A DNA stretch of 64,000 bases from Geobacter sp. SVR (GCF_016865365.1 NZ_AP024469.1:4122501-4186500), one strand, 5' to 3'; positions 45,180 through 55,521 are shown, counted from the first letter of the stretch. Translations and numbers: made by a program. Notes: generated from the letters alone by a model not told the origin.

Positions 45180-47066
45180 TCATCTGCCTCGCAGCGAGCC
45201 GAGTGCCCGGTCCAGATTGAAAGCGGCGCTAATCAGGGCCAGGTGCGTAAACGCCTGGGGGAAGTTGCCCAGGGCCTCACCGCTATTGCCGGTTTGCTCG
45301 GAGTAGAGGCCTAAGTGGTTTGCGTAGCCGAGCATTTGCTCGAAGAGCAGACGTGCGTCGTCAAGGCGCGCGCGATCGGTGTGACCGGCGCGGGTCAGCG
45401 CCTCGACAAGCCAGAAAGAGCACATGTTGAACGTCCCCTCGCGACCCGGCAGGCCGTCCGGGGTCACGGCGGGATTGTAACGGCGGACCAGGCCGTCGGC
45501 GGCCAGGCCGCCCGCGGTCATGGGTCGGCGGATCGCATCCACCGTGCTCACCATGCGCGGGTCAGCCGGCGCCATGAAGAACACCAGCGGCATCAGCAGG
45601 TTGGCTGCATCGAGAGCCTCGGAACCGTAGGCCTGGATAAAGGCGCCGCGGCGCTCATGCCAGCCCTTGGCCATGACCTCTTCGTAAATTTGATCGCGAA
45701 CCTTGAACCAGTGTGCCCGGTCCGCAGGCAAGGAACGCTTGTCGGCCAACCGCAGACTGCGGTCCAGGGCGACCCAGCACATGAGTTTCGAGTAGACAAA
45801 GTGCTGCCGGCCGCCGCGCACCTCCCAGACCCCCTCATCCGGCTGTTTCCAGTTGTCGCACAGCCAGTCAACCAGCCCCCGCAGGTGCACCCAGTCATGA
45901 TAGGAGACCGGCTCGACGTATTTATTGTGCAGGTAGACCGCATCCATCAACTCGCCGTAGATGTCGAGTTGCAGTTGCCGATGGGCGGCATTGCCGATCC
46001 GCACCGGACGCGAGCCCCGGTACCCCTCCAGATGGTCGAGTGTTTCCTCGGGAAGTTCGGTGCGGCCGTCAATGCCGTACATCAGCTGCAACGGGCCGTT
46101 ATCTTTTCGGGACGGGGACCATCCCGTCTCGCCATGGACCTTCCAACGATGCTCCAGCCAGTCTCGGAAGCGGGCTGCCTCCTCGGTGAACCCGATGCGG
46201 AGCAGGCCGTACACCGTAAAAGCTGCGTCGCGGATCCAGGTATAGCGGTAGTCCCAATTGCGCTCTCCGCCGATCGCTTCGGGCAGGCTACAGGTCGGAG
46301 CCGCGACGATCGCCCCCGATGGTTCGAACGACAGCAGCTTGAGCGTGATGGCGGAACGAAGCACGACCTCGCGCCAGCGGCCGGCGTAGGTGCATTTGGC
46401 GGTCCAGCGCTGCCAGTAGGACACGGTTTCGCGGAACAAGTCTTCCGCTTCGCCCGTGCCGGGGCAGGGCCGCTGCCGATCATCAGGACGGAGGCGCCGC
46501 AACATGAAGGTGACCTTCTCCCCCTCGCCGAGCGTGAAGTCGGCGACCACCCCGGCTCCATCCCGGTGCGAGGCGGATGAAAGCTGGAGCGGCACGGGAG
46601 AGGCCAGAGCGAGGCTCAGCCCCGGCCCGTCGAAGCGGGCGCCATGCTCGCCTATGTGGGTTTGATGTCCGGCGCGGGCGTAGTCGAAGGCTGGTCGGCA
46701 CTCCACATGAAAAGGGACGCGGCCGCGGACCACGCGGACACGCCGGATCACTTCCTCCCGCACGGCGCCAGCGCCGCCGACCGGCATGTAATCCTCGATT
46801 TCTCCCACCCCCTCATCGTGCAGAAAACGCGTGACAAGGATGGCGGTGTCCGGCCAGTAGAACTGCTTGTGCCGGAAATTATCCCCGGCCGGGGCAATCC
46901 AAAAGCGCCCCCCCTTGCGATGGTCGAGGATGGCGGCGAATACGCTCGGAGAATCGAAGTGCGGCAAACACAGCCAGTCAATGGAGCCATTCATTCCGAC
47001 CAGCGCCGCGGTGCGCATGTTGCCGATCACTCCGTAATTCTCGATGGGTTGGTAGTGTGATGGCAT
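45180..47066 (-). CDS. Glycoside hydrolase family 15 protein (glucoamylase/trehalase type)
   Basis: 628 residues. The N-terminal trehalase-like domain ([44 protein letters not shown]) precedes an (alpha/alpha)6 barrel with [40 protein letters not shown] and [17 protein letters not shown]. Members hydrolyse trehalose or alpha-glucans by inversion. No signal peptide is seen, so it is probably cytoplasmic. ATG at 47066 follows CCGGAGGACC. Confidence 0.94.
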   Translation of the reverse strand: MPSHYQPIENYGVIGNMRTAALVGMNGSIDWLCLPHFDSPSVFAAILDHRKGGRFWIAPAGDNFRHKQFYWPDTAILVTRFLHDEGVGEIEDYMPVGGAGAVREEVIRRVRVVRGRVPFHVECRPAFDYARAGHQTHIGEHGARFDGPGLSLALASPVPLQLSSASHRDGAGVVADFTLGEGEKVTFMLRRLRPDDRQRPCPGTGEAEDLFRETVSYWQRWTAKCTYAGRWREVVLRSAITLKLLSFEPSGAIVAAPTCSLPEAIGGERNWDYRYTWIRDAAFTVYGLLRIGFTEEAARFRDWLEHRWKVHGETGWSPSRKDNGPLQLMYGIDGRTELPEETLDHLEGYRGSRPVRIGNAAHRQLQLDIYGELMDAVYLHNKYVEPVSYHDWVHLRGLVDWLCDNWKQPDEGVWEVRGGRQHFVYSKLMCWVALDRSLRLADKRSLPADRAHWFKVRDQIYEEVMAKGWHERRGAFIQAYGSEALDAANLLMPLVFFMAPADPRMVSTVDAIRRPMTAGGLAADGLVRRYNPAVTPDGLPGREGTFNMCSFWLVEALTRAGHTDRARLDDARLLFEQMLGYANHLGLYSEQTGNSGEALGNFPQAFTHLALISAAFNLDRALGSLRGR

Positions 47067-47169
47067 GGGACGGTCCTCCGGCCTTCGTTCAAGGTGCGGA
47101 AAAGGCACGCAGTTCGTTAAGATTGGCTTCTTCGTGGGCCACAGAGGCGACCACGCCGGACAAGGGGCC

Positions 47170-47556
47170 TCACAGCCAGCGCAGTACCGCCTCGGCCGTA
47201 TCGCCCGGTTTTGTGTTGAAGCACAGCTTGGCCTGGGGAGCATGCTCGTGCACCACGTTGATCAACGTCTCAAACAGCCTGAAGTTGCCGGGAATGGTTC
47301 TGATGCCTGCGGCAATGAGGACGCAGTCGAAGCGTTTCTGCTCGAGCCGGCTTTGCACAACTGTCGCCGCAGTTGCCCCGAAATCGGTCAAACACGTGTG
47401 CACACTGTAGCCGAGCCGGGTCAGTTCATCTTCGGATGCCCTGAGACCGGCCAGCACCTTTGCTGCATCCATACCGGTGGCCGCATATTCCGGGAGTGTG
47501 AAATCGATCAGTGTCGGGTCCAGGCCGATCACCAGCACGCTTTTCCCGTCTGTCAT
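47170..47556 (-). CDS. Conserved hypothetical protein, 128 residues
   Basis: A Rossmann-like alpha/beta pattern: [15 protein letters not shown], a helix, [63 protein letters not shown]. No catalytic motif is recognised. ATG at 47556 follows AAGGAGG. It lies 103 bases upstream of the GH15 gene on the same strand, suggesting a shared operon. Confidence 0.75.
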   Translation of the reverse strand: MTDGKSVLVIGLDPTLIDFTLPEYAATGMDAAKVLAGLRASEDELTRLGYSVHTCLTDFGATAATVVQSRLEQKRFDCVLIAAGIRTIPGNFRLFETLINVVHEHAPQAKLCFNTKPGDTAEAVLRWL

Positions 47557-47592
47557 AGGGCCTCCTTGGATCTAACAGACTGTAGAAATTCC

Positions 47593-47702
47593 AAGGTTGT
47601 TCAAAAATGGGCAGATCATCGCACCCACAGGAAGCCCCGCGCGCTACGCCGCACAAAGGGCTTTCGAGGACGGCGGTGAGATACCCGTTTTTCAACAACC
47701 TT
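47593..47702. repeat. 110-base dispersed-type inverted repeat
   Basis: AAGGTTGTTCAAAAATGGG at the left end pairs with CCCGTTTTTCAACAACCTT at the right end with two mismatches around about 72 bases. GGTTGTTCAAAAA...TTTTTCAACAACC elements of this length are repeated in many deltaproteobacterial genomes. It separates the 47170-47556 gene from the UBP-finger gene. Confidence 0.7.
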
Positions 47703-47981
47703 TTAACTTTCATCGGACTCCGGTTCCACCACCTGTTCGTCGATATAACAATACCGCCAGGTCTCGCCCGGCTGAAAAGATCTGATCACCGGGTGCTGCG
47801 TGGCGTGAAAGTGCCGGGTGGCATGTTTGTTCTTCGAACTGTCGCAGCACCCCACATGTCCGCAGGTTTCGCAGAGGCGCAGATGCACCCAGGTCTCGCC
47901 TGTCTTGAGACACTCTTCGCAGCCGCTGGTTCTCGGTTGAGGTCTTTTTACCTCTTCAAGATGTGAGCATTGTCCGGCCAT
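47703..47981 (-). CDS. UBP-type zinc-finger protein
   Basis: 92 residues. The zf-UBP pattern is complete: CEECLKTGETWVHLRLCETCGHVGCCDSSKNKHATRHFHATQHPVIRSF, followed by WRYCYIDEQVV. Bacterial members are common; a role in zinc or protein-tail binding is inferred from the fold. ATG at 47981 follows AGGAGG. Confidence 0.93.
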   Translation of the reverse strand: MAGQCSHLEEVKRPQPRTSGCEECLKTGETWVHLRLCETCGHVGCCDSSKNKHATRHFHATQHPVIRSFQPGETWRYCYIDEQVVEPESDES

Positions 47982-48103
47982 ACTTTTCCTCCTTTCCCAA
48001 CCCACATAACCGTGCCAGCCTTGGGCCTTCACCCTCTCTCTTTCCTCTAGGTCCGTTCCAGGGGTTATGCTCCTGTCCGGCACAGCCTGTGAGACTTGAG
48101 CGC

Positions 48104-48925
48104 CTACGCCCTGCAGAACTCGAGCAGATCAGCGGTAACCCGTTCCTTGTGAGTCGAACAGAGACCGTGGGGGGCACCCGGGTAAATCTTCAGCACGGCC
48201 CCCTCAATGAGTTTGGACGAAAGTAGTGCAGACGCTTTGATCGGCACGATCTGGTCATCATCACCGTGAATGATCAGGGTCCGCAGGTGGAACCTCCTGA
48301 GATCCTGAGTGAAGTCGGTCTCGGAAAAGGCCTTGATACAGTCGTAGACCCCCTTGAAACCGGCCTGCATCCCCTGGAGCCAGAACGAGTCCCGCAGACC
48401 CTGCGAAACTGTGGCTCCCGCTCTGTTGGCTCCATAGAAAGGCGCGGAGAGATCTTTGAAAAACTGGGACCGGTCAGCCAGGACACCGGCACGGATCTGA
48501 TCGAAGGCTTCCATCGGCAGCCCGCCGGGATTGGCCGGGGTCTGAAGCATCAGCGGCGGCACCGCGCTGATCAGAACGGCCCCTGCCATGCGTCTCGTGC
48601 CATGGCGACCGATATACCGGGCAACTTCGCCGCCCCCCGTGGAGTGGCCGACATGCACCGCGTTCGTGAGGTCAAGGGCCTCCACCAGTTGTGCGAGGTC
48701 GTCGGCGTAGGTGTCCATGTCATTGCCGTCCCATGGCTGGCTCGACCGGCCATGGCCGCGGCGGTCATGGGCAATGCAGCGATAGCCGCTGGCGGCGAGA
48801 AGCAGCATCTGGTCTTCCCAGGCATCCGCCGAGAGGGGCCAGCCATGGCTGAAGACCACCGGTTGCCCGCTCCCCCAATCCTTGTAATAAATCTGAGTGC
48901 CGTCTTTGGTCGTTAGAATCGGCAT
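48104..48925 (-). CDS. Alpha/beta hydrolase, non-haem chloroperoxidase/esterase type
   Basis: 273 residues. The catalytic triad is visible: nucleophile GHSTGGGE (Ser about 95), acid in [11 protein letters not shown] and His in GAPHGL. The oxyanion region is [12 protein letters not shown]. This group shows esterase or perhydrolase activity; 'chloroperoxidase' is a historical name. ATG at 48925 has AGGAG upstream. Confidence 0.93.
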   Translation of the reverse strand: MPILTTKDGTQIYYKDWGSGQPVVFSHGWPLSADAWEDQMLLLAASGYRCIAHDRRGHGRSSQPWDGNDMDTYADDLAQLVEALDLTNAVHVGHSTGGGEVARYIGRHGTRRMAGAVLISAVPPLMLQTPANPGGLPMEAFDQIRAGVLADRSQFFKDLSAPFYGANRAGATVSQGLRDSFWLQGMQAGFKGVYDCIKAFSETDFTQDLRRFHLRTLIIHGDDDQIVPIKASALLSSKLIEGAVLKIYPGAPHGLCSTHKERVTADLLEFCRA

Positions 48926-48959
48926 TGGATGCTCCTTTTACTGGTTGGGTTAAAACGTC

Positions 48960-50765
48960 TCAGAAGGCGAAGCAGTCGCAGCCGATTCCCCACAGCCGCG
49001 GCTCCTTCGGCGAACGAATCGTACGATGTCTGTGGCAGTTGCATGCACTGTGCGCCAGCGAGGCCGCGCCGGCTCGGTGGTAGCCGCCATAGCGCCCCAC
49101 CGGCGACCAAGCCGGGCTGACCGGCACGGGAGGGGGGGCCAGACTGCCGAAAGTACCCGCTCCATGAACGACCTTACCGCCCACAACGGTAAGCAGTGCT
49201 TCGATACCCCTGATTTCCTCTTCCGGAACGGTCAGGTAATCGGCCGACAGTACTGCCAGATCGGCCAGCTGCCCTGGGACGAGCATGCCTTTCTTCCCCT
49301 CCTCGCCCGAGAACCAGGCGCTTCCGGCGGTGTACAGGCGCAGTGCCTCCAACCGGTCCAGCCGGTTGCTCTCGGGATAGAGCTGTAAGCCGCCGACGGT
49401 CCGGCCGGTTACGAGCCAGTACAGCGATATCCACGGATTGTAGCTGGCGACCCTGGTTGCATCGGTGCCGGCACCGACCGGTATCCCCATCCCGAGCATG
49501 CGCCTGAAGGGGGGAGACTGCTCGGTGGCCTGCCTGCCGTACCGTTCGCGGAAGTATTCCCCCTGGAAGGCCATTCGGTCCTGGATGGCGATGCCGCCCC
49601 CCAGCGCCTTCACCCGCTCCAGGTTTGCCGGGGTGATCGTCTCGGCATGGTCGAAAAACCAGCGCAGGCCATTGAAGGGAATCTCGCGGTTCACCGCTTC
49701 GAAGACATCCAAGAAACGGGAGATGGATTCGTTGTAAGTGGCATGGAGACGGAAAGGCCAACGGTGCTCTACCAGCAGGCCTATCACCCGGGACAACTCC
49801 TCCTCCATCACCGGCAGCAGGTCGGGCCGCGGTTCCAGGAAATCCTCGAAATCCGCCGCAGAGAACACCAGCATCTCGCCCGCGCCGTTCAGGCGATAGT
49901 AGTCGTCCCCCTTGCCCGGCGAGGTCATCTGCACCCACCTGGTGAAATCCTCATGCTCCCCTTTGGGATGCTGCGTGAACAGGTTGTAGGCCAGACGCAG
50001 GGACAACTCCCCCTTGGCTGCCAGCTCCTCGATCACCCGGTAATCCTCGGGGTAGTTCTGGAAGCCCCCTCCCGCATCGATGGCGCTGGTAAGCCCCAGC
50101 CGGTTCAGCTCGCGCATGAACAGGCGGCTGGAATTGAGCTGGTCCTCGTAGGAAAGCTTGGGCCCTTTGGCCAGGCTGGCATAGAGGAGCATGGCGTTCG
50201 GCTTGGCTATCAGCAGGCCGGTGGGATTCCCGCTCTTGTCCCGTTGAATCTCGCCCACCGGTGGATCGGGTGTCTGGCGGTCGTAGCCCAGGACCCGCAA
50301 AGCTGCGCGGTTCACGATGGCCCGGTCATAGAGATGCAGCACGAACACCGGCGTTTCCGGCGCAGCCTGGTTGATCTCCTCCAGGGTCGGCATCCGGCGC
50401 TCGGCGAACTGGAATTCGGTCCAGCCGCCGATTACCCGTACCCATTGGGGGGGCGGCGTGTGCCGTGCCTGCTCGCGCAGCATGGTCAGCGCGTCGGACA
50501 GCGAGGGTACACCGTCCCAGCGCAGCTCCATGTTAAAGTTGAGTCCTCCGCGAATGACATGGATATGCGAATCGTTGAGCCCAGGAATGACCCGGTGCCC
50601 TTTGAGATCGATCGTGCGGGTCTTTTCATTGCCGCCGGTTATAAGCTCTTCCCCCCCGATCGCCGCGATGCGCCCATCGGTGATGGTCAGGGCGGTGACT
50701 TCGGGATTGGCAGAGTCGAGCGTCGTGATCTTTCCGTTATGTATGATCAGGTCAGGTATGTTCAT
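48960..50765 (-). CDS. Amidohydrolase family 3 (YtcJ-like)
   Basis: 601 residues. N-terminal composite sheet (DLIIHNGKITTLDSANPEVTALTITDGRIAAIGG), metal motif HIH in GLNDSHIHVIRGG, and the barrel with WFFDHAETITPANLERV and GAGTDATRVASYNPWISLYWLVTGRT. The C-terminal tail (HSACNCHRHRTIRSPKEPRL) is Cys/His rich and unusual. Hydrolyses C-N bonds of an unknown substrate, probably in the cytoplasm. ATG at 50765 has GAGGA upstream. Confidence 0.92.
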   Translation of the reverse strand: MNIPDLIIHNGKITTLDSANPEVTALTITDGRIAAIGGEELITGGNEKTRTIDLKGHRVIPGLNDSHIHVIRGGLNFNMELRWDGVPSLSDALTMLREQARHTPPPQWVRVIGGWTEFQFAERRMPTLEEINQAAPETPVFVLHLYDRAIVNRAALRVLGYDRQTPDPPVGEIQRDKSGNPTGLLIAKPNAMLLYASLAKGPKLSYEDQLNSSRLFMRELNRLGLTSAIDAGGGFQNYPEDYRVIEELAAKGELSLRLAYNLFTQHPKGEHEDFTRWVQMTSPGKGDDYYRLNGAGEMLVFSAADFEDFLEPRPDLLPVMEEELSRVIGLLVEHRWPFRLHATYNESISRFLDVFEAVNREIPFNGLRWFFDHAETITPANLERVKALGGGIAIQDRMAFQGEYFRERYGRQATEQSPPFRRMLGMGIPVGAGTDATRVASYNPWISLYWLVTGRTVGGLQLYPESNRLDRLEALRLYTAGSAWFSGEEGKKGMLVPGQLADLAVLSADYLTVPEEEIRGIEALLTVVGGKVVHGAGTFGSLAPPPVPVSPAWSPVGRYGGYHRAGAASLAHSACNCHRHRTIRSPKEPRLWGIGCDCFAF

Positions 50766-50856
50766 TTTTTCCTCCCCGAGCTCACCGGCAGCGTACTGAT
50801 TTTTCCTTGTGACAGTCTTCTGGTGAGCCCGTGACGGTCCAAAGTCGTCTCTGCAT

Positions 50857-51996
50857 CTAAAAATGCATCCCCTTGTTTGCTTCGGACGATACCGCACCGG
50901 GGGCGCCCATTGTCCAGGTGCTCGCCCGCCAGTTGTCCACCTTGCCTTCCTCGCCGATCCAGGGGGGAACGGGTATGCGGAAGTAGCCGGCCAGGGCCTC
51001 CACATACGGTTCATACAGCCAGCGTAGTTCGGTCAGTTTCAGATCGGAAGCCTCCTCCCCTTCAAGCCTGATTCCGGCAGTTGACAGGATGTCCCGCAAA
51101 ACCACCAGCCTCTCGGGGGACAGGCGGTTCTCTTTCGGCTCGCGTGGCTTCGTCTTGAAGACCAGCGAGAGGTCCACCAAGGCGTGGCGGGCAATGGCGA
51201 AGGTGAGCTGCGCTTGCCGTTCGCAGGCCCCCTGCACGCCGGCCATGAGCAGAGCACAGGTGTCGAGGATGGCGGTCAGAGCCGCCAGCCACGATTGGTT
51301 ATCGTGTTGGGAACGGAAATAGGCCAGGACCGGATATGACAGATGGCCCTCCAGAAATTCCGCCGACCATTGTTCCCACTCGTGGAGGAGCTGCCGCAGC
51401 GCATCCATCCCCTGCGCGTAGCTGTGACGCCGGAGCATTTCGGAGGCAGTGGGAGGGGAACCGGCGCGGGCATCCAGGAGCGAGACGCTTATCTCGCGGC
51501 TGGAGAAGGACTGGTTCAGGGCCGGCAGGTAACTTATGACGAGCGCGAGGAAAGCAAAGCCCATCCCCGATTCGATCACCACGAGCAAACGTGCCGTGGT
51601 ACTCCCGGGAACGACATCCCCCAGTCCGAGGGTGAAGAACGTTGTACCGCTCAGGTAGAAATCGGTCAGGAGCCCGGTGCTGCCGCTGCCGTGGATGGGG
51701 ACTGCCGAACCGGCTCCCCAGTGCAGGAGGGCAAAGCCGGTGATGAGCGCTGCCGCCCAGATACTGAGCAGCAGCAGGAGCGAGAGCGGTCCGAAGACGC
51801 TCAGCCAGGTTTCCTGCCGCCGGGCAGGGATGCACCTGCCGACCATGACGACCCAGGGGATCCAGGTGCTCCGGTAGAAAAGCCGCGTGAGACGGAACCG
51901 GCGGGTAATCCGCCGCGGAAGTATGATAGTTTCGAATACTTCCCACAGAACCACCATGATCAGAGCGATTCCGCTTAGGGTTGCAATAATCGCCAC
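50857..51996 (-). CDS. Two-TM potassium-channel-like protein
   Basis: 379 residues. N-terminal helix (IATLSGIALIMVVLWEVFETIILP), then helices at about 68-92 and 140-160 enclosing a pore segment SGTTFFTLGLGDVVPGS. TLGLGD departs from the canonical TVGYGD filter, so ion selectivity is uncertain. The C-terminal 200 residues are soluble and helical with no recognised RCK domain. GTG at 51996 follows GGAGG. Confidence 0.83.
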   Translation of the reverse strand: MAIIATLSGIALIMVVLWEVFETIILPRRITRRFRLTRLFYRSTWIPWVVMVGRCIPARRQETWLSVFGPLSLLLLLSIWAAALITGFALLHWGAGSAVPIHGSGSTGLLTDFYLSGTTFFTLGLGDVVPGSTTARLLVVIESGMGFAFLALVISYLPALNQSFSSREISVSLLDARAGSPPTASEMLRRHSYAQGMDALRQLLHEWEQWSAEFLEGHLSYPVLAYFRSQHDNQSWLAALTAILDTCALLMAGVQGACERQAQLTFAIARHALVDLSLVFKTKPREPKENRLSPERLVVLRDILSTAGIRLEGEEASDLKLTELRWLYEPYVEALAGYFRIPVPPWIGEEGKVDNWRASTWTMGAPGAVSSEANKGMHF

Positions 51997-52061
51997 AATC
52001 GCACCTCCGCAACCTCGAGGTTGCCGGCCAGGGACCTGCCCCCCACGGATTCAGGTCCTAT

Positions 52062-52637
52062 TCAAGGCGCACGCTGCAGCCACGGCCTCAGAAGCCTGGC
52101 CAGCAACGGCATGACGACCCACGTCAGCACAACCACTATGCCCACTGCTATCAAAAGGGCCTGAAGCCCGGGGTGGAGGCTTCCGACCACCGGCTGCAGC
52201 AGCCAGGACACAACCATGCTCACCGGCCAGACCCCCAGCACGGTCACCAAGGCCATTTTCCAGCGCGGTGGCGGTACTACTGACCGCTGACCGGGGAGCA
52301 TGAACCAGGTTTCGAGTCCTGACAGATTCTGTCGTACCGGTCCCCCTTCGGTCAGTGGCTCTACCACCTGCTCCCATTCACTGAACAGCTTTGAGCTGTA
52401 AAATGCATCCCGCACCGCAGGGTCCGTAAATCTGCGTACGATGCCGTATTCCCGCGATCCACTCCCGAGCGCCGGACGGATCACGTGCACCCCCAGCTGC
52501 CCCTCGGCCAAAAAAGAGGCCGAGATGAAATCATGCAGGGCCGCCTCGAAGCGTCCCTCGCTCCCCCGTTTTACGGTGCGCAGCGTCAGGACCGCCACTG
52601 GTTCCGACGGTTTGTTCAGCGAATCACGATTGTCCAT
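52062..52637 (-). CDS. Antibiotic-biosynthesis-monooxygenase-like domain with C-terminal membrane helices
   Basis: 191 residues. An ABM-type ferredoxin-like fold (about 14-100; VAVLTLRTVKRGSEGRFEAALHDFISASFLAEGQLGVHVIRP, YGIVRRFTDPAVRDAFYSS) followed by two TM helices (about 128-150 and 158-182). This fusion is widespread, reaction unknown. ATG at 52637 has AAGGGA upstream; a GTG 21 bases earlier is possible. Confidence 0.85.
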   Translation of the reverse strand: MDNRDSLNKPSEPVAVLTLRTVKRGSEGRFEAALHDFISASFLAEGQLGVHVIRPALGSGSREYGIVRRFTDPAVRDAFYSSKLFSEWEQVVEPLTEGGPVRQNLSGLETWFMLPGQRSVVPPPRWKMALVTVLGVWPVSMVVSWLLQPVVGSLHPGLQALLIAVGIVVVLTWVVMPLLARLLRPWLQRAP

Positions 52638-52659
52638 CGCTGCGTGTCCCTTACGCACA

Positions 52660-53604
52660 TCATCCGACGAAATCCACGATCGTCGGTATCACGGTCGCCG
52701 GCGCCTCTTCCATCAGCCAGTGGCCGGAATCCGGTATGATCTGGCCGCGGACCTCGGAGGCAACTAGCCTGGTTTGCTCGATGAGGAAGCTGCCGCTGGC
52801 CTTCCCGCCGGTCAGGACCAGCACCGGCATGGGCAGGCGGGTCGCGCTCATCTGGGCAAAGTCCTGTGCATCACGCTCGAAGCTCCGGAAGTATTCAAAA
52901 CCAGCGCGCATGCCTCCGGGCTGTGCGTAGGCCCTGGCATAGATTCGGCGATCTGGCTCGGGAACGGAATGATTTCGATCTGCGGCGAAATCGTTCCAGA
53001 AATGCTCCAGATAGATGCGCTCGCGTCCCTTAACCAGCGCCAGCGGCACCTCACCATAAAAATGGAAATGCCACAGGTCGCGCATCAGCCAGACCTCCTT
53101 CCAGTTACCGACGCCGGGCAGAAAGGCATCCATAAGCACCACGCGCTCGACAGCCTGCGGGAACTGCGCGGCATAGGCGTAGGCTACCATCAAACCGATG
53201 TCGTGGCCGACGATGCTCACCCGCTCAAAGCCCAGAAAAGTGGGCAGTTCGTGGATGTCCACAGCCATACTCTTCTTGTCGTAGCCTGATTCAGGCTTGC
53301 CCGATCCGCCGGCGCCCCGCAGGTCGGGAACTATGACCGTGTGACGCCGGGCGAGCGGCTGCATGAGGGGATGCCACATGTGACCGGTCTGGGCATAGCC
53401 GTGCAAGAGGATGACAGGGCTCCCCTTGCCACCGATAAGGTAGCGCAGCCGAACGCCGTTGACCTCGGCAAAACACTCTGCAAAACCGGCGGGGACCGTG
53501 TCCGTTGTCGCCTTGAGTCGGGAAATAGCCAGCAGCGACGTGGCGCCAAGGATTGCGGTGCCGGCAAGGAGGTTACGTCTGGATGGTTTTGATCTGTTGG
53601 TCAT
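52660..53604 (-). CDS. Tat-exported alpha/beta hydrolase, epoxide-hydrolase-like
   Basis: 314 residues. A twin-arginine signal (SRRNLLAGTAILGATSLLA) is followed by an alpha/beta fold with oxyanion loop LLHGYAQTGHMWHPL, nucleophile in VGHDIGLMVAYAYA (Asp, as in epoxide hydrolases and dehalogenases) and His in PDSGHWLMEE. Probably periplasmic. ATG at 53604 has GGAG upstream. It lies 22 bases upstream of the 52062-52637 gene. Confidence 0.9.
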   Translation of the reverse strand: MTNRSKPSRRNLLAGTAILGATSLLAISRLKATTDTVPAGFAECFAEVNGVRLRYLIGGKGSPVILLHGYAQTGHMWHPLMQPLARRHTVIVPDLRGAGGSGKPESGYDKKSMAVDIHELPTFLGFERVSIVGHDIGLMVAYAYAAQFPQAVERVVLMDAFLPGVGNWKEVWLMRDLWHFHFYGEVPLALVKGRERIYLEHFWNDFAADRNHSVPEPDRRIYARAYAQPGGMRAGFEYFRSFERDAQDFAQMSATRLPMPVLVLTGGKASGSFLIEQTRLVASEVRGQIIPDSGHWLMEEAPATVIPTIVDFVG

Positions 53605-53696
53605 GCGGTCTCCTCTCAGACGCCATGATTTTCCCCCGTAGCAAAAAAGGGGCGTTGTTGCCATCGCCCCCCTTGCATCGGCCCTTGATATACGAG

Positions 53697-54377
53697 TTAT
53701 TTCCCCAGTTCCCTCTGTGCCTCGCTGGCATGTTCCCCCAGCATCGACTTGGCATAGTTTATACCCAGGCCGTATCCGCCGGCATGCTCCTTAGCCACAT
53801 TCATGACGGCATTGTAAGTCTCCTGGCGGGCCCAGTCGCGCTGCCATTCGAGCAGCACCTGTAGCCAGGTCACCGGCACAGCCCCGGCCTGGATCATCCT
53901 CTGGATCGCCATCTCGTGGGCCTCGGCCGTAACACCGGCCGAAGCATCGGTCACAATGTACACCTCGAAGCCGGCATCCAAGGCAGAAAGTGAGGCGGTC
54001 GCCAGGCAGACCTCGGTCCAGAGAGCAGCCATTACCAGCTTTTTCCTGTCTGTTTGCTTCACCGCTTCGACCAGTTTCTGATCTTCCCAGGAATTCATGG
54101 TTGTGCGGTCGATGGGCTCCTTGTCCGGAAAGACTTCCTGCACAGTGGCAAAAAGCGGTCCGCTGAAGCTTTTGGCGGCAACGGTGGTGAAAACGACCGG
54201 CACATTGAATATCTTCGCCGATTTTGCCAGGCCGGTGACATTGTTGATCAGGAGCTGGACATCGATGGAATGCGATGCAAAGGCCATCTGAGGCTGGTGG
54301 TCGATCAGAAGCAGCATCGAGTTCTGCGGAGTCAACAGGCGAGGACTCGGCTCGCCTTTTCCCGTGAAAGCGGCCAT
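53697..54377 (-). CDS. Isochorismatase-family cysteine hydrolase
   Basis: 226 residues. The family core is present: LLLIDHQPQMAFA (catalytic Asp), a Lys in the DRKKLVMAALWTEVCLATASLSALDAGFEVYIVTDAS block, and nucleophile Cys in TEVCLA. The C-terminal extension (EWQRDWARQETYNAVMNVAKEHAGGYGLG) is typical of the YcaC-like group. Substrate unknown. ATG at 54377 has AAAGGAG upstream. Confidence 0.93.
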   Translation of the reverse strand: MAAFTGKGEPSPRLLTPQNSMLLLIDHQPQMAFASHSIDVQLLINNVTGLAKSAKIFNVPVVFTTVAAKSFSGPLFATVQEVFPDKEPIDRTTMNSWEDQKLVEAVKQTDRKKLVMAALWTEVCLATASLSALDAGFEVYIVTDASAGVTAEAHEMAIQRMIQAGAVPVTWLQVLLEWQRDWARQETYNAVMNVAKEHAGGYGLGINYAKSMLGEHASEAQRELGK

Positions 54378-54465
54378 TGGTTCGTCTCCTTTCGGTTCTG
54401 TCCGCTGCCGCCGGTTCCTTTCAGTCCCGTATTTTCCGGCAGCTTCCTTATAAGTATATCCCTAT

Positions 54466-54610
54466 CCATGAGCTTTTCCGTCCATGGGGACGAAATCACT
54501 ATAGCGCCTGTAAGCACATGCAGGTCATCATGCGAGAGTCGCGGCCGGAAACACAGGCATAATGTGTGGAGTGACGATACGTGTCTCAGGGCGGGTTCTT
54601 AAATGGAAGG
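54466..54610 (+). repeat. Duplicated intergenic segment, copy A
   Basis: A plus-strand segment resembling 55522-55662: CCATGAGCTTTTCCGT, GGGAC-AAATC, ACATGC, ATCA, TGTGGAGTG, GGGTTCTTA and GGAAGG in the same order. The likeness runs on toward TTTGAAG, where copy B has the pfpI start codon (CTATGAAG). Otherwise the 54378-54697 gap shows no gene. Confidence 0.7.
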
Positions 54611-54697
54611 TTTTGCTTTGAAGGTTTTCTTTTCCGGGAATTTCTTTGCGGCTTACAGGAGTGATCTTCATTTTATCCCGAAATTGTCAAACAGTCC

Positions 54698-55405
54698 CTA
54701 TTTTTGGGTCTTCAGCTCCCGGATGATTTCCAACTGGCGCTGGTAGATAAACATGGACAGGACCTTTTCGGTTTCAGCGGTATGCACAAACTGCAGGGCG
54801 CAGAAGAAAGGCGATCCACCCTCGACGCGCAGGGCATTGGCCGGGATATCCGCCTGCATGACCTGGTTGTTGTGAAGCAGCTTGAGGTGCAAGGTGATAT
54901 TCCTTGCCCGCTCGAACGGCAAGCCGAGCGGCGTTGCGACACGGCAGCCGCCCAGGGAGATGTCATGGATCACCCCTGAGATCTTGTTGCCGTCCACGTT
55001 GAGGTTCACGTTCACCGGGATCTTCAGGCGTACGCGTACCGCGTTGCGTTTGTCGAAGTGGACATCTGCGTAGGAGAAACCCCGCAACGACACTATGTGA
55101 TGCTGATAGTCGAGAGCGACCAGCTTTCCGATGATGCTCGCATTGAGGAGCGGTGCCTGGATGATTGTTTCAGCGCAGTGATTGATCGCTGAAAGCTGAG
55201 TTTGACAGGTCTTGAATTTCACATGGTTATGCTTGATGTCGATAAGTCTGCCTTCATTACTGACGGGAAGTTCCTTGTAGATGTTTATGAACATGAAATC
55301 CGTGTCGGGCACGTTCGTCATGATGTCGCTGAAGATACTCAGAATCGACGCCTCGTCGTCAGCCGGAGACGAAATGATCCGTTCGTGGTAGGCCTTGGCC
55401 CTCAC
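54698..55405 (-). CDS. PilZ-domain c-di-GMP-binding protein
   Basis: 235 residues. An N-terminal YcgR-like beta domain (about 1-110) is followed by PilZ with RNAVR at about 118-122 and DISLGG at about 148-153, the two halves of the c-di-GMP site. A plausible effector for the cyclases at 32-39 kb. GTG at 55405 follows GGAG by seven bases. Near-helical C-terminus YQRQLEIIRELKTQK. Confidence 0.92.
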   Translation of the reverse strand: MRAKAYHERIISSPADDEASILSIFSDIMTNVPDTDFMFINIYKELPVSNEGRLIDIKHNHVKFKTCQTQLSAINHCAETIIQAPLLNASIIGKLVALDYQHHIVSLRGFSYADVHFDKRNAVRVRLKIPVNVNLNVDGNKISGVIHDISLGGCRVATPLGLPFERARNITLHLKLLHNNQVMQADIPANALRVEGGSPFFCALQFVHTAETEKVLSMFIYQRQLEIIRELKTQK

Positions 55406-55521
55406 AGGTGCTCCTCCTTGAAAATATCAATGCCAGACCTTTGGTCTTTGTCTCTACCACATGTTTTTGTAATTTGAGTTAACCCCGTGCAATGATTGCG
55501 TTACGTTAGTGATGCGTGGTT

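Noticed and set aside
45315-46580. A 421-codon plus-strand frame opposite the GH15 gene
   Set aside because: No ribosome binding site or family motif; the minus-strand frame carries clear GH15 motifs.
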